A DNA stretch of 64,000 bases, taken from Skeletonema tropicum (taxonomy: Eukaryota; Bacillariophyta; Thalassiosirophyceae; Thalassiosirales; Thalassiosiraceae). The stretch covers positions 1-64,000 of the forward strand of contig JAWZXG010000041.1 of NCBI GenBank assembly GCA_037178625.1, in the 5' to 3' direction. The translations under genes were made by a program, and so were the position numbers. Position 1 is the first letter of the stretch. Every line of letters starts with the position of its first letter. Of this stretch, positions 17,328-29,553 are shown piece after piece. The notes under the pieces were generated by a model. That model did no database searches. It was given only the letters and a program-made list of their open reading frames with translations, and was not told the DNA's origin.

Positions 17328-20300
17328 ATGTCAGAGAAGCTCCTGATTCGGAGGTGTTCGCCCATGATTCCGTCGATGCACATCAAGGATGGTATCTATG
17401 GCATTAACGGTCATTGCGTGTGCTTTCCTCAGGATATAAATAACATGTGCATGGAATTGCCACAGACTGAGACGAGTATGGTAACATTTGTGCGGCATAT
17501 CAGCAACCGCGTGACGGGGGAATCTATCAGCCGTCATTACAAAGTGAACAAGAGGAAAGTAATAGCGGCTCTCAAGTGGCTCAAACTTAATCACAGTGGA
17601 TATCATGGAATCACAATTAAGGAAACCAATCTAGATTGGATCAAGAATGGATCATTGTATGACGTCGCGAAGAAATACACTCTGAACACAAAGCCCAGCA
17701 GACGAGATGCCGTGGCTGACGCCGCAGAAACACTGTCTGGCAATCAGACAGGTACACCAGAGGACAAGAACAACGAAGACGAGTTTGAAATGGAGACAGT
17801 ACACCCGAACTACAACAATACCTTACCGAACTCGAAACAGGCCAAAATCGTGAAGGAATTTAAAGTTATAGCCAATGCAACGAATCAGAAGGAAAAGGTC
17901 CTCAACTTCCCTCCCATCGACCACAATGCGCCAATAAAGTGAGTGTATTCTTTGCCATTGAATGATTCGATTGTGTTCAAATTACCACTCGATTTAGCTA
18001 AACCAGCATCTTTATCTTGTACTTGCAACATTATGCCAACGACAATCCATGTCAACCAATCGAAACCATCAACAGTGAGTTTGATTCGACGGGACAAGTG
18101 TTCGTGAATGCATTCCCTTGGCTCTTCCCTGGCGGTATTGGAGACGTGTACGATCTCAGACGTGGGAAAGTCAAAGATATCCGTAGCTGGGCCACTCACT
18201 TGATACGGTACCAAGATGGAAGATTCATTAACGATCAGATGTTTTGCCTGTACGTCTTCAACATGCTGCAGCGTCATACGAACAATACCCAGGGCAATTT
18301 CTTTTACAAAGACAAGAACTTCCTTGGTGCGAGTGTGAGAATGCCACCAACTGTGGAGGAGTTGCAGCAGCAGTTGAGGCAGGGTGATATGAGCTATATT
18401 AACAAGTTGCGATACATCGCTAGGGGTATACGTGGATCAGACAGTTTCTGGAGGGGGAAGCAGGACGAGCTAGAATCGTGGATTGACTTCCATATTTCAC
18501 GTGGACACGGTCCGCCTACCCATTTCATCACGTTATCTTGTGCCGAAAACTGGTGGCCGGATCTACGTCGTCTGATGATCAGCCTTGAGCGAACTGCACA
18601 AAATCTCAAACAGGTCGAATTGCTGCAGAAAAACGACTTCAAGGCCATGACCAAATCAGTCAAGAGATTCACAGTGTATGTCAATGATTTTTTCATGAAG
18701 AGGTCGAAAGTCTTTCTCGACACAGTTGCGAAGGACGCGCTTGGTATCGAGCATTACTGGGCAAGAGTCGAATTTGCGCCAGGAAGGGGTCAGATACATC
18801 TGCACTTGTTGGGCATTTCCAAGGACAAGGCATATCTGAATGACTTCTATCGAGCAGACACGGAAGAGGAAAAGGCCAAAGTGCTGGAAACATACGCGAC
18901 AAATGTGCTCGACATGACAGCCGACGTCGAAGTGAATGAGAACCACGTGTCGGACAGATCTCCCGACTCAACAAATCCGCTAATGCATCGGTTCTGCGAA
19001 AGCGTGCATAAGGGAGAGGACGCCCGAATGCTGTGCCAGGAGTGCATGGTGCACCACTGTAATGTGTATTGCCTTGGTACAAATACGAAATGCGAACGTC
19101 GTGAGTGTAGGTTTGGGTACGGTACGGAGACAGAGTACGGCAAGTGTGATACAGATGGGAAACCACTCAGCAAAGTATCGGTGATAGTAACAGATCAAAA
19201 GGGAGTGGAACACTTCCAACTACGCCGTACAAAGTCGCGAAAGTCATGTCAGCACAGTAGGACACTGTTGCAAACCTGGAGGGCAAACATAGATATCCAG
19301 CTACTGGTTTATAGGTCACATCCAGACAAACCCGATGTCAGCGAGATTGAGAACGTTTGCAAATATGTCGTAGCATACGCCAGCAAGAAGAACCACACGT
19401 CCAAGAAGGAGAAAGAAGCAGTGCAGAACATTGTGCAAAGGTAAGTGTGCTCTGAAGATGAAAGTTGTCTCTCACACTGAATTCAGTGCAGTTGTGTATT
19501 CCGCCATCTTCTTTGGTAAAACTGTGCGGTGCACAATTTTGCAAATTGAAACAAAATCTTACGCTGGGTAACCTCACTGTATTCCGCCATCGACTTTGGT
19601 AAAACTGTGCAGTGCACAATTTTGCAAATTGAAACAATCGAACACTGTTAACCCCACTGCTAACACAACCTACCGCCACTATTAATTCTCACCTCCCAGC
19701 AAAAGCTCCGAGGATATAAGTGGTGTCCAAACATTGGTGAAAATGTCACTGAACTGGATGACAAGCAAAAGGCTCATCAGCATACAAGAGGCGGTGCACG
19801 AGATTGATAGGCTGAGTTTAACACTCTGTTCAGATGTGATCACTTACGTGTCGGTTCAGAATTGTCTGAAGCTACGAAAATCATCCGACCCTAAGCCAAA
19901 CGACTTGGTCTATAGCTATGCAAGCAGGGAGGAAAAGTACAGCAAACTGACCTTGGATCAGTACTTTTACAAGGAGTGGTGTAGGAAAAAGTTCATGATA
20001 GACCCTGACAGCAATAGACGCATGAACAGGATACTCATCGCCAAAGGACTCAATTGCAGACCACGTTACCCGGTGGACTACGATTATGCAAGAGGAATGT
20101 TGTTACTTCACAAGCCATGGAGCTTCGACAAACCACTTAATTTACGCGACAGACAGAGAACAATCAATACATTCAAGTTGATGCTGCAGAAAAGACAGGT
20201 CCCTACAAGTGTTTGGACCGAATACCAGAGAGCTGTTAGATACGCGCAAGAAAAAAGGATCGAATGTGTGGCAAGAAAAGGGACAATTCAAGCAGATGTC

Positions 20301-22538
20301 AACATTGACGAGCTCGACGATGACGAGGTAGATCAACACCTGAATCATTTGCACTCGACCCAACTCTCTGATAGGAAAGTGGATGAGTTACTTTTGGGGG
20401 GCAAGAAAATCGACGTAGGATTGAATCACGATTGGTCGAAGAGCTCGTTTGATGGAGAAAGAGACGTAACAATACCAGGGGAGGAGTACACAGTCAAACT
20501 CAGAGAGCAACGTGCCAGAGCCATGATGGACGATCATTCAGGCGCAACAATACCCACGAAATCTGACGGATCAAGTTACAACATCGAGGAACTGTCCGAG
20601 GAACAGGCGATGATCGTACTCGCCACTGTCGATACTGTGGTGAAATTCCTTGATAATGACGAGGATTACAAGCCGCTACGAGCAACAATTACAGGAATGG
20701 GTGGGTGCGGGAAATCGCTGGTAATTAACACCATCATTTCCATCATCAGGAAGCTGACCGATTCGAACAAGACAGTCCAGGTTGCTGCTCCTTCAGGCAG
20801 CGCAGCGTACAACGTCAAAGGGTGCACGCTGCACTCACTTCTGGGAATTAACGTACAGGTACCTTACAAATCATTGGACGCAAAAAGAAGAGAAGAAATG
20901 TGCAATAAACTGAAAGAGCTGCTCGTACTGATGGTCGATGAAAGAAGCATGTTGGGCTCACACGTAACATTCGGTGCAGAGGAGCATGTGAGAGATTGCG
21001 CATTTAATGGGCACAATAAACGGGAGAGGTGGGGCGGTGTCCCGGTTGTGTTGTTCTTCGGTGACGACTACCAGCTGCCACCGTCCAACAAGGGGGGAGC
21101 AATAAACGGCTACCACGAATACCACAACAACGATAGGCCAAAAACAATGACAGGAAAGAGTAAAAACAATCAAATATGCGATTACGAGGGTAGCAAAATC
21201 TTGACTGAGATGATGACGGATGTGGTCTTCATGTTGACGAAGAATTTTAGAGCAAAAGACAAGGAGGATAGCGATCTCATGAACAGGATGAGAGTGGGGA
21301 ACCAGACTGATGAGGATGCAAAGCGCCTGATCAAACTACACATAGACGAACTCGGAAAATATCATCCAAAACTGAGGGAAGAGGTAGAAAATGACCCAAA
21401 GACGTTGTGGGTATACGCGAAACGGGACGATATGTCCCAGAAAAATGTAGACATGCTGATCAAAACACACGAACGACTGAAAGTACCAATAGCTAGGCTC
21501 AGGTGTCAATTCAGCAGCAGGATGGCGGGCAATAACACAGCATACCAGTCGCACTTTTACGGCAGGAGGCTATTCTACACCTTTGATGTGTGCGTAGGTG
21601 CACATGTTTGCTTGGAGTCAGCCAACATCGATCCCAACTCAGGATTGTACGTCTCAGCTATTGGGGTAGTTGTCGAGATCGTTTACGATAAGGATCGCTC
21701 CGTTGGACCAAACGGTAAAGGTGAGGTTAGCCTACCGAAGTACATTGTTGTGGATTTCCCTACATACAAACCACCACCAGGCGAGGACCCATGGGACAAG
21801 AACAACCCAACGGTGAGTAAAAGTTGACACACGAAAGACACAAGACAATTGCCACTCTCTGCGAAAACACTACTAACTCATTTCATACTGATACAAATGC
21901 ATCCTACCCCAACTTATTGCGCACAGCACGTGCCAATCCCACCCTACGAGCAGATTTGCAACAGAGGATGCTGCACCGCATTATTCATGCCATTGCAAAT
22001 TGCCTACGCCATCACCATCCACCGCTGTCAAGGACTCGAAGCTGGATTCGACAAAGGAGACCGCTGGAACCGCATGATAATAGATCCAGCAGATGAGTTG
22101 TGGGAGATTAGCAAGTTTCTTGGAACAATGTACGTGGCTACCAGCAGAGGCAAAACACTTGGCTCCAAAGATCAAGCATACCCGTCGGACAGTGCCATAT
22201 ACTGGACCGGAAGCAACATTTCAACGAACCGATTAAAAAATTGCAAGAGAAAGCAAAATGGCCAGTTCTGCGAATCGTACAAGAAGCGAGCAAATTGGGT
22301 GAAATACTTGGAGGGGAAGGCAGAAGAGTCGAAGACAAGGTATAGCAAGAGAAAGTTGGAAGAAATCACAGAAACATCGTACGCAGCAGCAATCAAGGGC
22401 AATTTCATCAAAGACAGGACAGACCTGACAACCAGGATTACCAACATCATAACCAACCCGAACAAGAAGTGGAAAGAAGCGAAGAAGGATCATGAAATCC
22501 CAAGTGATTACTTCGCAGGATCTTCATCTGGTGATTAG
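17328..22538 (+). CDS. Helitron Rep-helicase (HUH/Y2 nuclease plus PIF1-like helicase), four exons
   Basis: Exons 17328-17938, 18007-19440, 19700-21812 and 21927-22538 join with matching phases (2, 2, 0) at GT-AG introns of 68, 259 and 114 bp, giving 1589 aa. The N-terminal block (KLLIRRCSPMIPSMH, INGHCVCFPQDI) matches the Helitron N-domain. The Rep has the HUH motif (GQIHLHL, His468/His470), a Cys/His-rich cluster after it, and the tyrosine pair YVVAY (657/661). The PIF1/RecD-like helicase has Walker A GMGGCGKS (Lys1020), motif II DE at 1095-1096 and motif VI MYVATSRGKT near the end. It would nick, unwind and transfer element DNA by rolling circle. The stop overlaps a 27-bp palindrome. No disabling mutation is visible. 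A missing 5' exon cannot be excluded. Confidence 0.9.
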
Positions 22539-23057
22539 TAAAATTGATCACTGCACAGTTTTACAAAACAGACACTTTCTCAACACAAAGAATACAACAA
22601 CTCAATTAAGCGTCTGCATCTGGTGATCAGTAAAACATCTGCAAGCGCACGATTCGATATATCAAGCACAGTTTTACAAAAAGACATTTTCTCGTGACGA
22701 AGAAAGACAAAAACTAAATCGACTAACGCCCGTGTAAAACCTGTATTTCTTTCTCGTACAGACCGATTTAGATGCTCAAAAAGCGCATCTAGTACAGTCA
22801 ATTTCTCGCTTTCAACAGGTACTTCTTGCTTTCTACATAGGAACACATACAGATCCTACGCCGGTAGTCTCTACCGAGGACTCTACGTGTCCCTAAAGTA
22901 AACCTTCTCACTAAAAAACACATGTACTGATTCCTACCTATAACTCTGTAGAATAATGGGGGTGAAAAATAATGAATTTTCCCACCTGTAATAGAAGGGC
23001 ACCTGCGGCCCCCTATTACGCTGCTCTGCACTCCATGAACGGGGGCCCCGAGGGCCG
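22539..23057 (+). other. H1 3' non-coding region and terminal hairpin
   Basis: 519 bp without a supported gene, 99% or more identical by eye to 42703-43221 (H2) and to 59654-60172 (H3, inverted). It ends with the hairpin GGCCCCC...GGGGGCC and GAGGGCCG at 23057. A second palindrome-like arrangement (GTAAAAC...GTTTTAC, 22637-22676) with a longer loop is present. Confidence 0.7.
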
Positions 23058-23758
23058 ATGACTACCACCTTTGATAATATCGAAGAGTTGATGGGCTCAC
23101 CTTTGTCACAGCATATCCAACTCTCTGCTAATGACTGCTCCTATGATGGTTCTATCTCTGGCGTTCTTTGCGAGCATGTATCTCCTTGGTTCTTGAATGC
23201 TAAGACTGGAATCTCTGCTGAAGACAATCCTGGCTGGGATGAAGCTATGCGTGGTCCTGAAGCTGAACAATATTGGGAAGCGGCTAAGTCTGAGATTGCT
23301 ACACTTGAGTCTATGGGTTCTTGGGAAGTTGTTGATGTGTCTGAAGTGCCTAAAGGTCAGCGTATCTTGCCTAGTCTTTGGGTGTTTAAGCGCAAGCGTC
23401 TGCCCGACGGGACTATTCGCAAGTACAAAGGGCGCTTTACTGTCAGAGGTGATCGACAAGTTGCTGGAGTTGATTACAATGAGACGTGGGCCCCGGTATG
23501 CAAGTGGACTACAGTTCGTATGATGTTTATTCTACAATGTCAGCTTGGTTTGAAGAGTGCTGCTGCGGATGTTCAAGCGGCTTTCTTACACGGAACTCTT
23601 CCTGAAAATGAACGTGCTTATGTCGCCATGCCTAAAGGATTTGAACAGCCTGGTAAAGTCTTGAAGTTGAAACAAAGTGTCTACGGTTTGAAGCAGGCGC
23701 CACGTTGCTTTTGGAAGTATCTTACCGAGAAAATGCAAGACGTTGGTTTGGAGCAAAG
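23058..23758 (+). pseudogene. Copia C reverse transcriptase, N-terminal piece
   Basis: Opens directly after the H1 3' end. It contains copia RT fingers and palm: SWEVVDVSEVPKGQ, VFKRKRLPDG, YKGRFTVRGD, ADVQAAFLHG and QSVYGLKQAPRCFW. It is cut at GAGCAAAG by copia B (TSD CAAAG) and resumes at 29804. The frame is intact up to the cut. Confidence 0.9.
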
Positions 23759-24003
23759 TCTTAATCACTGTAGATGATACAGGACAAGAGAGTTGCGTAG
23801 TAATAGCAGGTTGTGTTCTTCTACGGAGAAGACAGCACGTTGTCGACAAACGACGTCTTTATGTTTATTTTTCTTTCCTTTATTGTGAGAAGAACGATGG
23901 AATCGCTCCTAACGCAATCTCTATCTACATAGACCGTATGTTACCCCTAACATACCATAACTGTAAGAATCCGTAAATACACGAAATATCATTTCCTGTG
24001 TCA
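23759..24003 (-). repeat. 3' LTR of copia B
   Basis: 245 bp in inverted orientation. The purine tract GTAGGGGAG (complement at 24004-24012) adjoins it, and the target copy CAAAG lies on its left. Confidence 0.95.
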
Positions 24004-24008
24004 CTCCC

Positions 24009-27000
24009 CTACGATTCGACAGTTTTCTTTTTCTTTTCTCTGATAATATCCATTGTGTCGCCTTTCCAAAATAAAAGTGGTCGCAATAGTGGCCATACGA
24101 CTTGATATCCCCAGTGCTTGCTCAATACATCGGATGGATTGTGTTCCCCATTGAAACGACCGATAGAAACTACCCATTGAGCGGAGCCAATCATGGACTG
24201 ATAGATCCTCGTCTCATTTTCATCCAGGAAATCTGAATCGTCGAGTTCAGGATGATCTCCCTTCTCCAGCGGTGATGATACCTTACGCGGCGGCTTCTCC
24301 CCAAAGAAACGCTCATATGACTCTGACATCTTCTCGATGTATTTCTTGGGAGCTTGACACAGAACACCATCTTCATCACGGAAGTAGTCACATCCAAGCA
24401 GGAATTTGAGAGGCTCGGTTCCTTTCAATTTGAACTTGTACTTCTTTTCTAGCGTTTCCGTAATCTTCATCGCGTCCCTAGATGCGATAGTCAAGTCATC
24501 CACGTAAGTCGCAATGTACTCGTAATACGAACCATCATTGGTGGGAACTGGGTACTTGGAGGTAGTTGAAGGTCTTGTGGAGCTAGCGGAAGAACCATTG
24601 CCACCTTCATCCTTGTTGTCACTGGGCCAAATAATAGAACCATCCTTGCGATGCGCTCGCATCCAAATCTCAGGCTCTGCGGGACACTGAACGAAACCCA
24701 TCTCTCTCAGGACGTCAGCAAAACGTTCATACCAGCGTAAACCTGAACTCTTGAGTCCGTAGAGTGCCTTAACAATAACAAGGATATGCCCCTCAAGATT
24801 CTGGAATTCGGGACCGGCAATAACATAGACCTTCTCCTTGGTGTATGCTTCGAGATACGCATTTCCCACATCCGTCTGATAGACTTGTAGCCCATTTAGC
24901 TCTGCAAGAAAGATGACGAAACGAATCCCACGGAGAGAAACAACACCAGAGTAGACACTTTCAACGGGTGTATCGGTGAGATGGCCTCCAGCAACAACTC
25001 GGGACTTGTATCGACCGTCATGCTTCACCGCATACACAAAATGAAGAGTGATTCTCTTGTATCCTTCAGGAGGTCTACCCTTCGATCTATGGCCATAGTC
25101 CTTGAACGTCTTGTACTGGAACAGCTGCTCCTTCTCCAATTCTTCACTCTTAAGCCACTTGTTGTTCTTGTTGATCCTATCCAACTCCATAGCTTCATCG
25201 TGATTGCGGGGAACTCGATGCCCGTACATGTAGACAGGAGCTGACTTGTGGGAGAGTCGCTTTGCGGCATTGATCATACGAATTAGTTTCTTCGCATTCT
25301 TGGCAGCGTTGCGCAGTCTCAAGCTTGGCCATATTTCATCCCACTCCTCAACAAGGTTGTTGTCTCTGGCGTACTCAGCAACAATCCATCTATCCTTGAT
25401 TGCAATATTGTAGACAGGTTCCAACGTCACCTCCCCAGATTCCCACTCGATCAGAATCTTGGGCTTATCACTGCGCCTACATGGCTTCGTATGCCCCTTG
25501 ATCTGCCTAAATCTCCAAGTACCATCCTCATTCTGTACTTGCTCCTCAATGAGTCCCAGCATATCGTTGTAATCAACAATCTCATCAAACTTTGCATCCC
25601 CAACACGGCATTTGAGTTTGATCAGCTCAGGGTTGCTATCTCGTTGCCCCTCGAAATCCTCAAGAATACCGACTATTTCAGCTCTGAAACGTTGCCCATC
25701 GTCGCGAGTTTTCAAAAGGACAGTCCTCCCCACAAGTTCATCAGATTTCAGCTGGTTCAAGTTGGATGGCTTAGCTGATGGTTGGTTCTGATTGGGTTTC
25801 CCAGCGGTTGCTCCCCCATCTTCATCACTCTTCTTGCGATTACGGCTGCGGCTACGGCTGTGTGGAGTAGTATTGGAAGAAGTAGAGGTTGCTTCCTTGT
25901 CGGTGGACTGGACTCGCCATCTTGGACTACGACGAAGTGGTGTTCCATCACGATTTGTGGCAGTTGTTGGAACTTCTGGACGAACTGTTGCTGGCTCAGT
26001 TGCATCCTCGGGAGAAGGCACAAACTCCTCAATAGTTGGGAAGGCATCATGCCATTGCTGATGAGTATCTCGCTGATCTGGATTGTTATGAGGTGGGATA
26101 GGTGATTTCTTGATATCATTCTCGTTCTCCGCTCGAATGCTCGACCGATAAAGGATGGAATGGGTCTCGGGGTTGTATACCATGAACGTCATACTGTGAC
26201 CAACGGTCTCAGAGTATCCCAAGAAATGGCAAAGGATCTCGTTAGATTCCGAAGGAAAACCAGTTCCCATGTCTCTGTAGTTCTTGATATACACCACCTG
26301 CCAGAAACGAAAGCAAAGAAGCATGCTAATGTCAGGCGTTTGCCCAGTCAAGGCTTCATGAGGAGTCCTCCAACCCAAGTTTTCCCTCGCCGTGCGATTG
26401 TGGATGAACATAGCATACTTGATGATGAAAAAGATGGATTCTGGAGGAGCGCCGGAGGTATTCAGGACCCAATTGCAATACTTCTTAAGTTCTTGGATGT
26501 ACCGCTCTGCAATATTTTGATTTTGATGATGCGGTTCGGACTGCCAGTCTTTAATCTGGAAGGCACGAAGAAGTTCCATGACCCTTGCACTAATTTCAGC
26601 CTTAGCCCTGTCAGGGATGAGCAGATCCATTGCTCCACGGTACCGAATTTCATCCTCAAGGCTCCCAGCAAATTGACCATCCGTAAGCATCCCATGAGCA
26701 GACATGTAGTAGCTACGTCGACCTATATAGAATTGACAGCAGCGATACCCTCCCCATGCTTCAATATCAAAGAAGACCGTGTCTGTACCGACAGCCTCGT
26801 GGCGGCGAAAGATGTTGCAAGCAGGAAAATGAGCCTTGCGCATGTCATAAAGACGACTAGCTTGCGGGATGGAATTATACCACTGGGTAGTAGACCGCAT
26901 TGTGTGCACAACAACCTCACGGGGTGCATTGAGGAAGAATGGACGAAGAGCATCATAATCACGAGCGTGCGCACGAGTCTCATGTACACCAACCACCTGC

Positions 27001-29273
27001 CCAGTAAGAAGCTCCCCATATTTCTCGACATCACGTAGGAGTCCAGGAATCATAGATGGAAATCCAAAATGTTCGTTGACGTTGACTGAGGGAATAATAT
27101 CTTCCTCGACGGAGATGAGATCAGAGGCAGATGGAGCTTCATAGAAGGGGAATGGAGATTCTGGATCGGAGTGATGGGAGGATGCGGTGACATTCGCATC
27201 GCGGTGAAGAAACTCGCCAACAGCATTGAAGGTCTCAGCGTTGGGAAGAGGCTCGTTAGGTTGACGCTCATACCAAGTAGGATCGTCAGAGATGACAGAG
27301 TCGTGAACTGTAGGTCTCCAAGCCGTGTCAGCAGTCATGACAACTTGTGGCAAATGCTCGAGTTCATCGTTGGTGAATGGACGGATGTTGAGATAGGCAA
27401 GGCCATCTTGAATATCCAAAGGAATGCGGTAACCGTCCTCAGTCTCAATGCACTGTCCACCACCAAAAGCAATAGATCTATCATCGACTGTATTCCCATA
27501 AGCTTCAAGTTGGATGCTCGAGTGAATACTGCGTCCTCTCCCCAATAGAGCGTACCGATGAAAGACCGCAATAACAGGACCTCGCTGAGTCAAAACAACA
27601 CCACCGCAGGTGCCAATCGGCGTCTTAGCCAAGGTATGGTTGTCGAGGCCGGAAAGATCAACGTGGAGATTGGGAATCACGTTGATAACGCGAAGACTAT
27701 CACCTTGGACACCTCCATTAGCGCCTCTGTCTGCAAGATCACCCTTCCTAGTGTGATGCTTACTCCTTGACACACGGTAAGTGGCATTGTCATCACCTGC
27801 ATCTGGCTCACGGAAGTCATCATCAGTGGACGTGTCATCAGAGAGGGCCTCAGAGCTATCTTCATCATGAGAAACCTCAGTGGAATGAACATGGTAGCGA
27901 ATAGCCTCCCCATCTGCAGACATCTCGGAAACACCGTCGCCATCAGTAGGGCTAGTCTCGTGAGTGTTTTGCCAATTATCAAGAACTTTGGAGCCAGTAC
28001 ATGCAATATTGTAGGGAACGGGAGACGAATCCTGGACTGACGGTACAAGTAGACTGACAACTTCACCATTGGCAGACATGACATCATGATAATCAAACTT
28101 CAATCTAACTCTAGGATCGGACTTCTTGTAGACTCCAGCATAGCGACCGTTACCTCCCCCAGACCCGCCGGATCCACTAGCACTGATTTGGGACGGAATA
28201 CTGCTTCCACTGTTGCTGCCGCGGCTGCTGCTGCTGCTTCCACCACTGCTGCCACCACCACCACCACCATCACCGCCACCATAGGGCTTCTTCTTCTTCT
28301 TCTTGTGTGATGAAGACGAAGAGGAGGGGCTGTGATGAGACTGCCCATGCAAACCAGAGGAGCGTTGTGAGTGGTGTGAATGCGAACCGCTGGTAGATCC
28401 AAAATTCAGCGGACCAAATGGAATGCCGGTGAAGCCAGAAGAAAGATTACCCATAGTGGTTGGGTGATTATCCACTGAATTGCTGCCCAAACTAAGGTTA
28501 TCCCCATCCAAACTAAAGTTATCCCCACCATCGATCGTACCAAGGAATCTGGAATTGTCTTTGAGCGAATGCCGAGAACCAGATGCCTTCGAAATTGTTC
28601 CTTCACGATCAGGATTTGTCATCACACTGCTACCGCCATAGGCCCTATCCCGCAATATGTCTGCTTCAGCCTCCGCGGAAAGAACCTCTGCGTGTGCCTT
28701 GCGCTCTTCGAGTTCAAGTAGCCTGAACTTGACAGCGTGTTCGCGTGCAAGGCTGTTCGAAAACGATTGGAATGGGGGGTTGGCATCGCAATAGTTGCAG
28801 AATTCGATGTAACCATGACTTTGAATATCCACCAATCCAGTATTGAGTGGTCCATGCTCGATTTGCAATTCATTGACATACGATAAGCTATGGATCATCC
28901 GTTTCTTCCAGAAGTAGCTGATGGCACTGGCATCACCACCACAATTCCCATCATCGTCATCTTGATATGAGTCGTTCCGATTCTTAACAGAGTTAACTTC
29001 GTCCAGATTCTCAATGAAAGCGACGTAATCGTACCAACTCATGATACCTTCTTTTACGAAGACGCTGAGAATGTAAGTGTGGCGTTGAAACCACTCATTC
29101 TTGAGGTGAATAAATCTCTTCCGTAGGATCTCCTTGTTCGGTGAATAAGACGACATCGTTGTATCTAATTCGACGACAGGTAGGACGGGGGATGATGATG
29201 ATGAGACTGCAACTAGGTTTTGAACTGTCAACAAGAGCAGCAATAACACTACGTTAGTGATTAGAGCCCTCAT
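24009..29273 (-). CDS. Copia Gag-Pol polyprotein B lacking RNase H
   Basis: This 1754-aa ORF is collinear with that of element A. It has the same hydrophobic N-terminus, DRGAN protease, DDE integrase and YVDD RT, and the same direct jump from VVSIGR to EHNPSDVLSKHW that removes RNase H. Differences from A by eye are few: for example GGIK/EGIM near residue 80, VGG/DGG in the glycine run, KMPIG/KTPIG after the protease, TDM/TDK in the linker, and IPEDFE/ILEDFE before the RT. No stop or frameshift is present. Both copies therefore descend from an RNase H-less template that still transposed, with RNase H presumably supplied by another element. Confidence 0.92.
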   Translation of the reverse strand: MRALITNVVLLLLLLTVQNLVAVSSSSSPVLPVVELDTTMSSYSPNKEILRKRFIHLKNEWFQRHTYILSVFVKEGIMSWYDYVAFIENLDEVNSVKNRNDSYQDDDDGNCGGDASAISYFWKKRMIHSLSYVNELQIEHGPLNTGLVDIQSHGYIEFCNYCDANPPFQSFSNSLAREHAVKFRLLELEERKAHAEVLSAEAEADILRDRAYGGSSVMTNPDREGTISKASGSRHSLKDNSRFLGTIDGGDNFSLDGDNLSLGSNSVDNHPTTMGNLSSGFTGIPFGPLNFGSTSGSHSHHSQRSSGLHGQSHHSPSSSSSSHKKKKKKPYGGGDGGGGGGSSGGSSSSSRGSNSGSSIPSQISASGSGGSGGGNGRYAGVYKKSDPRVRLKFDYHDVMSANGEVVSLLVPSVQDSSPVPYNIACTGSKVLDNWQNTHETSPTDGDGVSEMSADGEAIRYHVHSTEVSHDEDSSEALSDDTSTDDDFREPDAGDDNATYRVSRSKHHTRKGDLADRGANGGVQGDSLRVINVIPNLHVDLSGLDNHTLAKTPIGTCGGVVLTQRGPVIAVFHRYALLGRGRSIHSSIQLEAYGNTVDDRSIAFGGGQCIETEDGYRIPLDIQDGLAYLNIRPFTNDELEHLPQVVMTADTAWRPTVHDSVISDDPTWYERQPNEPLPNAETFNAVGEFLHRDANVTASSHHSDPESPFPFYEAPSASDLISVEEDIIPSVNVNEHFGFPSMIPGLLRDVEKYGELLTGQVVGVHETRAHARDYDALRPFFLNAPREVVVHTMRSTTQWYNSIPQASRLYDMRKAHFPACNIFRRHEAVGTDTVFFDIEAWGGYRCCQFYIGRRSYYMSAHGMLTDGQFAGSLEDEIRYRGAMDLLIPDRAKAEISARVMELLRAFQIKDWQSEPHHQNQNIAERYIQELKKYCNWVLNTSGAPPESIFFIIKYAMFIHNRTARENLGWRTPHEALTGQTPDISMLLCFRFWQVVYIKNYRDMGTGFPSESNEILCHFLGYSETVGHSMTFMVYNPETHSILYRSSIRAENENDIKKSPIPPHNNPDQRDTHQQWHDAFPTIEEFVPSPEDATEPATVRPEVPTTATNRDGTPLRRSPRWRVQSTDKEATSTSSNTTPHSRSRSRNRKKSDEDGGATAGKPNQNQPSAKPSNLNQLKSDELVGRTVLLKTRDDGQRFRAEIVGILEDFEGQRDSNPELIKLKCRVGDAKFDEIVDYNDMLGLIEEQVQNEDGTWRFRQIKGHTKPCRRSDKPKILIEWESGEVTLEPVYNIAIKDRWIVAEYARDNNLVEEWDEIWPSLRLRNAAKNAKKLIRMINAAKRLSHKSAPVYMYGHRVPRNHDEAMELDRINKNNKWLKSEELEKEQLFQYKTFKDYGHRSKGRPPEGYKRITLHFVYAVKHDGRYKSRVVAGGHLTDTPVESVYSGVVSLRGIRFVIFLAELNGLQVYQTDVGNAYLEAYTKEKVYVIAGPEFQNLEGHILVIVKALYGLKSSGLRWYERFADVLREMGFVQCPAEPEIWMRAHRKDGSIIWPSDNKDEGGNGSSASSTRPSTTSKYPVPTNDGSYYEYIATYVDDLTIASRDAMKITETLEKKYKFKLKGTEPLKFLLGCDYFRDEDGVLCQAPKKYIEKMSESYERFFGEKPPRKVSSPLEKGDHPELDDSDFLDENETRIYQSMIGSAQWVVSIGRFNGEHNPSDVLSKHWGYQVVWPLLRPLLFWKGDTMDIIREKKKKTVES

Positions 29274-29553
29274 AGTTGATAAGTTACAGTTGAGGATCGT
29301 TCCTCTAGGGTGGATTCACGTCCGCGACAGGTCTGTGGCCGGTTTAATGGCTCACTCGTGAAGCTCTATCTACTCATATAGTTGACTAGATGGGTAGATC
29401 TTTTTCCAAACTCCCGGTCGTCCGGGTTGGCGACGACAATAACAGACGAGTAGAAAGGAACAGCGTTGCTCACTTTGCTTACTCGATGAAGTACCGGTGC
29501 TCAGTAAATCAGCCAAATTGGTTGAAAGACAGAACAAACGATACCTGTTAATC

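Larger units (their letters stand above)
15172..23057 (+). mobile_element. Helitron H1 (Helentron/Helitron2-like), putatively autonomous
   Basis: The 5' end GCTATAAACAGGGGCGCGCAG is shared with H2. An inner GGCCCTCGGGGCC (15241-15253) is the inverted complement of the 3'-terminal GGCCCCGAGGGCC (ends 23057), the asymmetric terminal inverted repeat typical of Helentron/Helitron2 elements. The 3' end forms a hairpin (23007-23013 with 23041-23047). No target duplication is seen; the insertion is exactly between two codons of copia C. It encodes an accessory protein and the full Rep-helicase. Confidence 0.88.

Noticed and set aside
18693..19166. 157-aa and overlapping minus-strand ORFs
   Set aside because: Antisense to the Rep exon with clear HUH motif; no independent support.
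22580..22846. 88-aa minus-strand ORF in the H1 3' region (also in H2 and H3)
   Set aside because: Present in all three only because the region is copied almost identically; it spans a palindrome, and its start and composition are not convincing.
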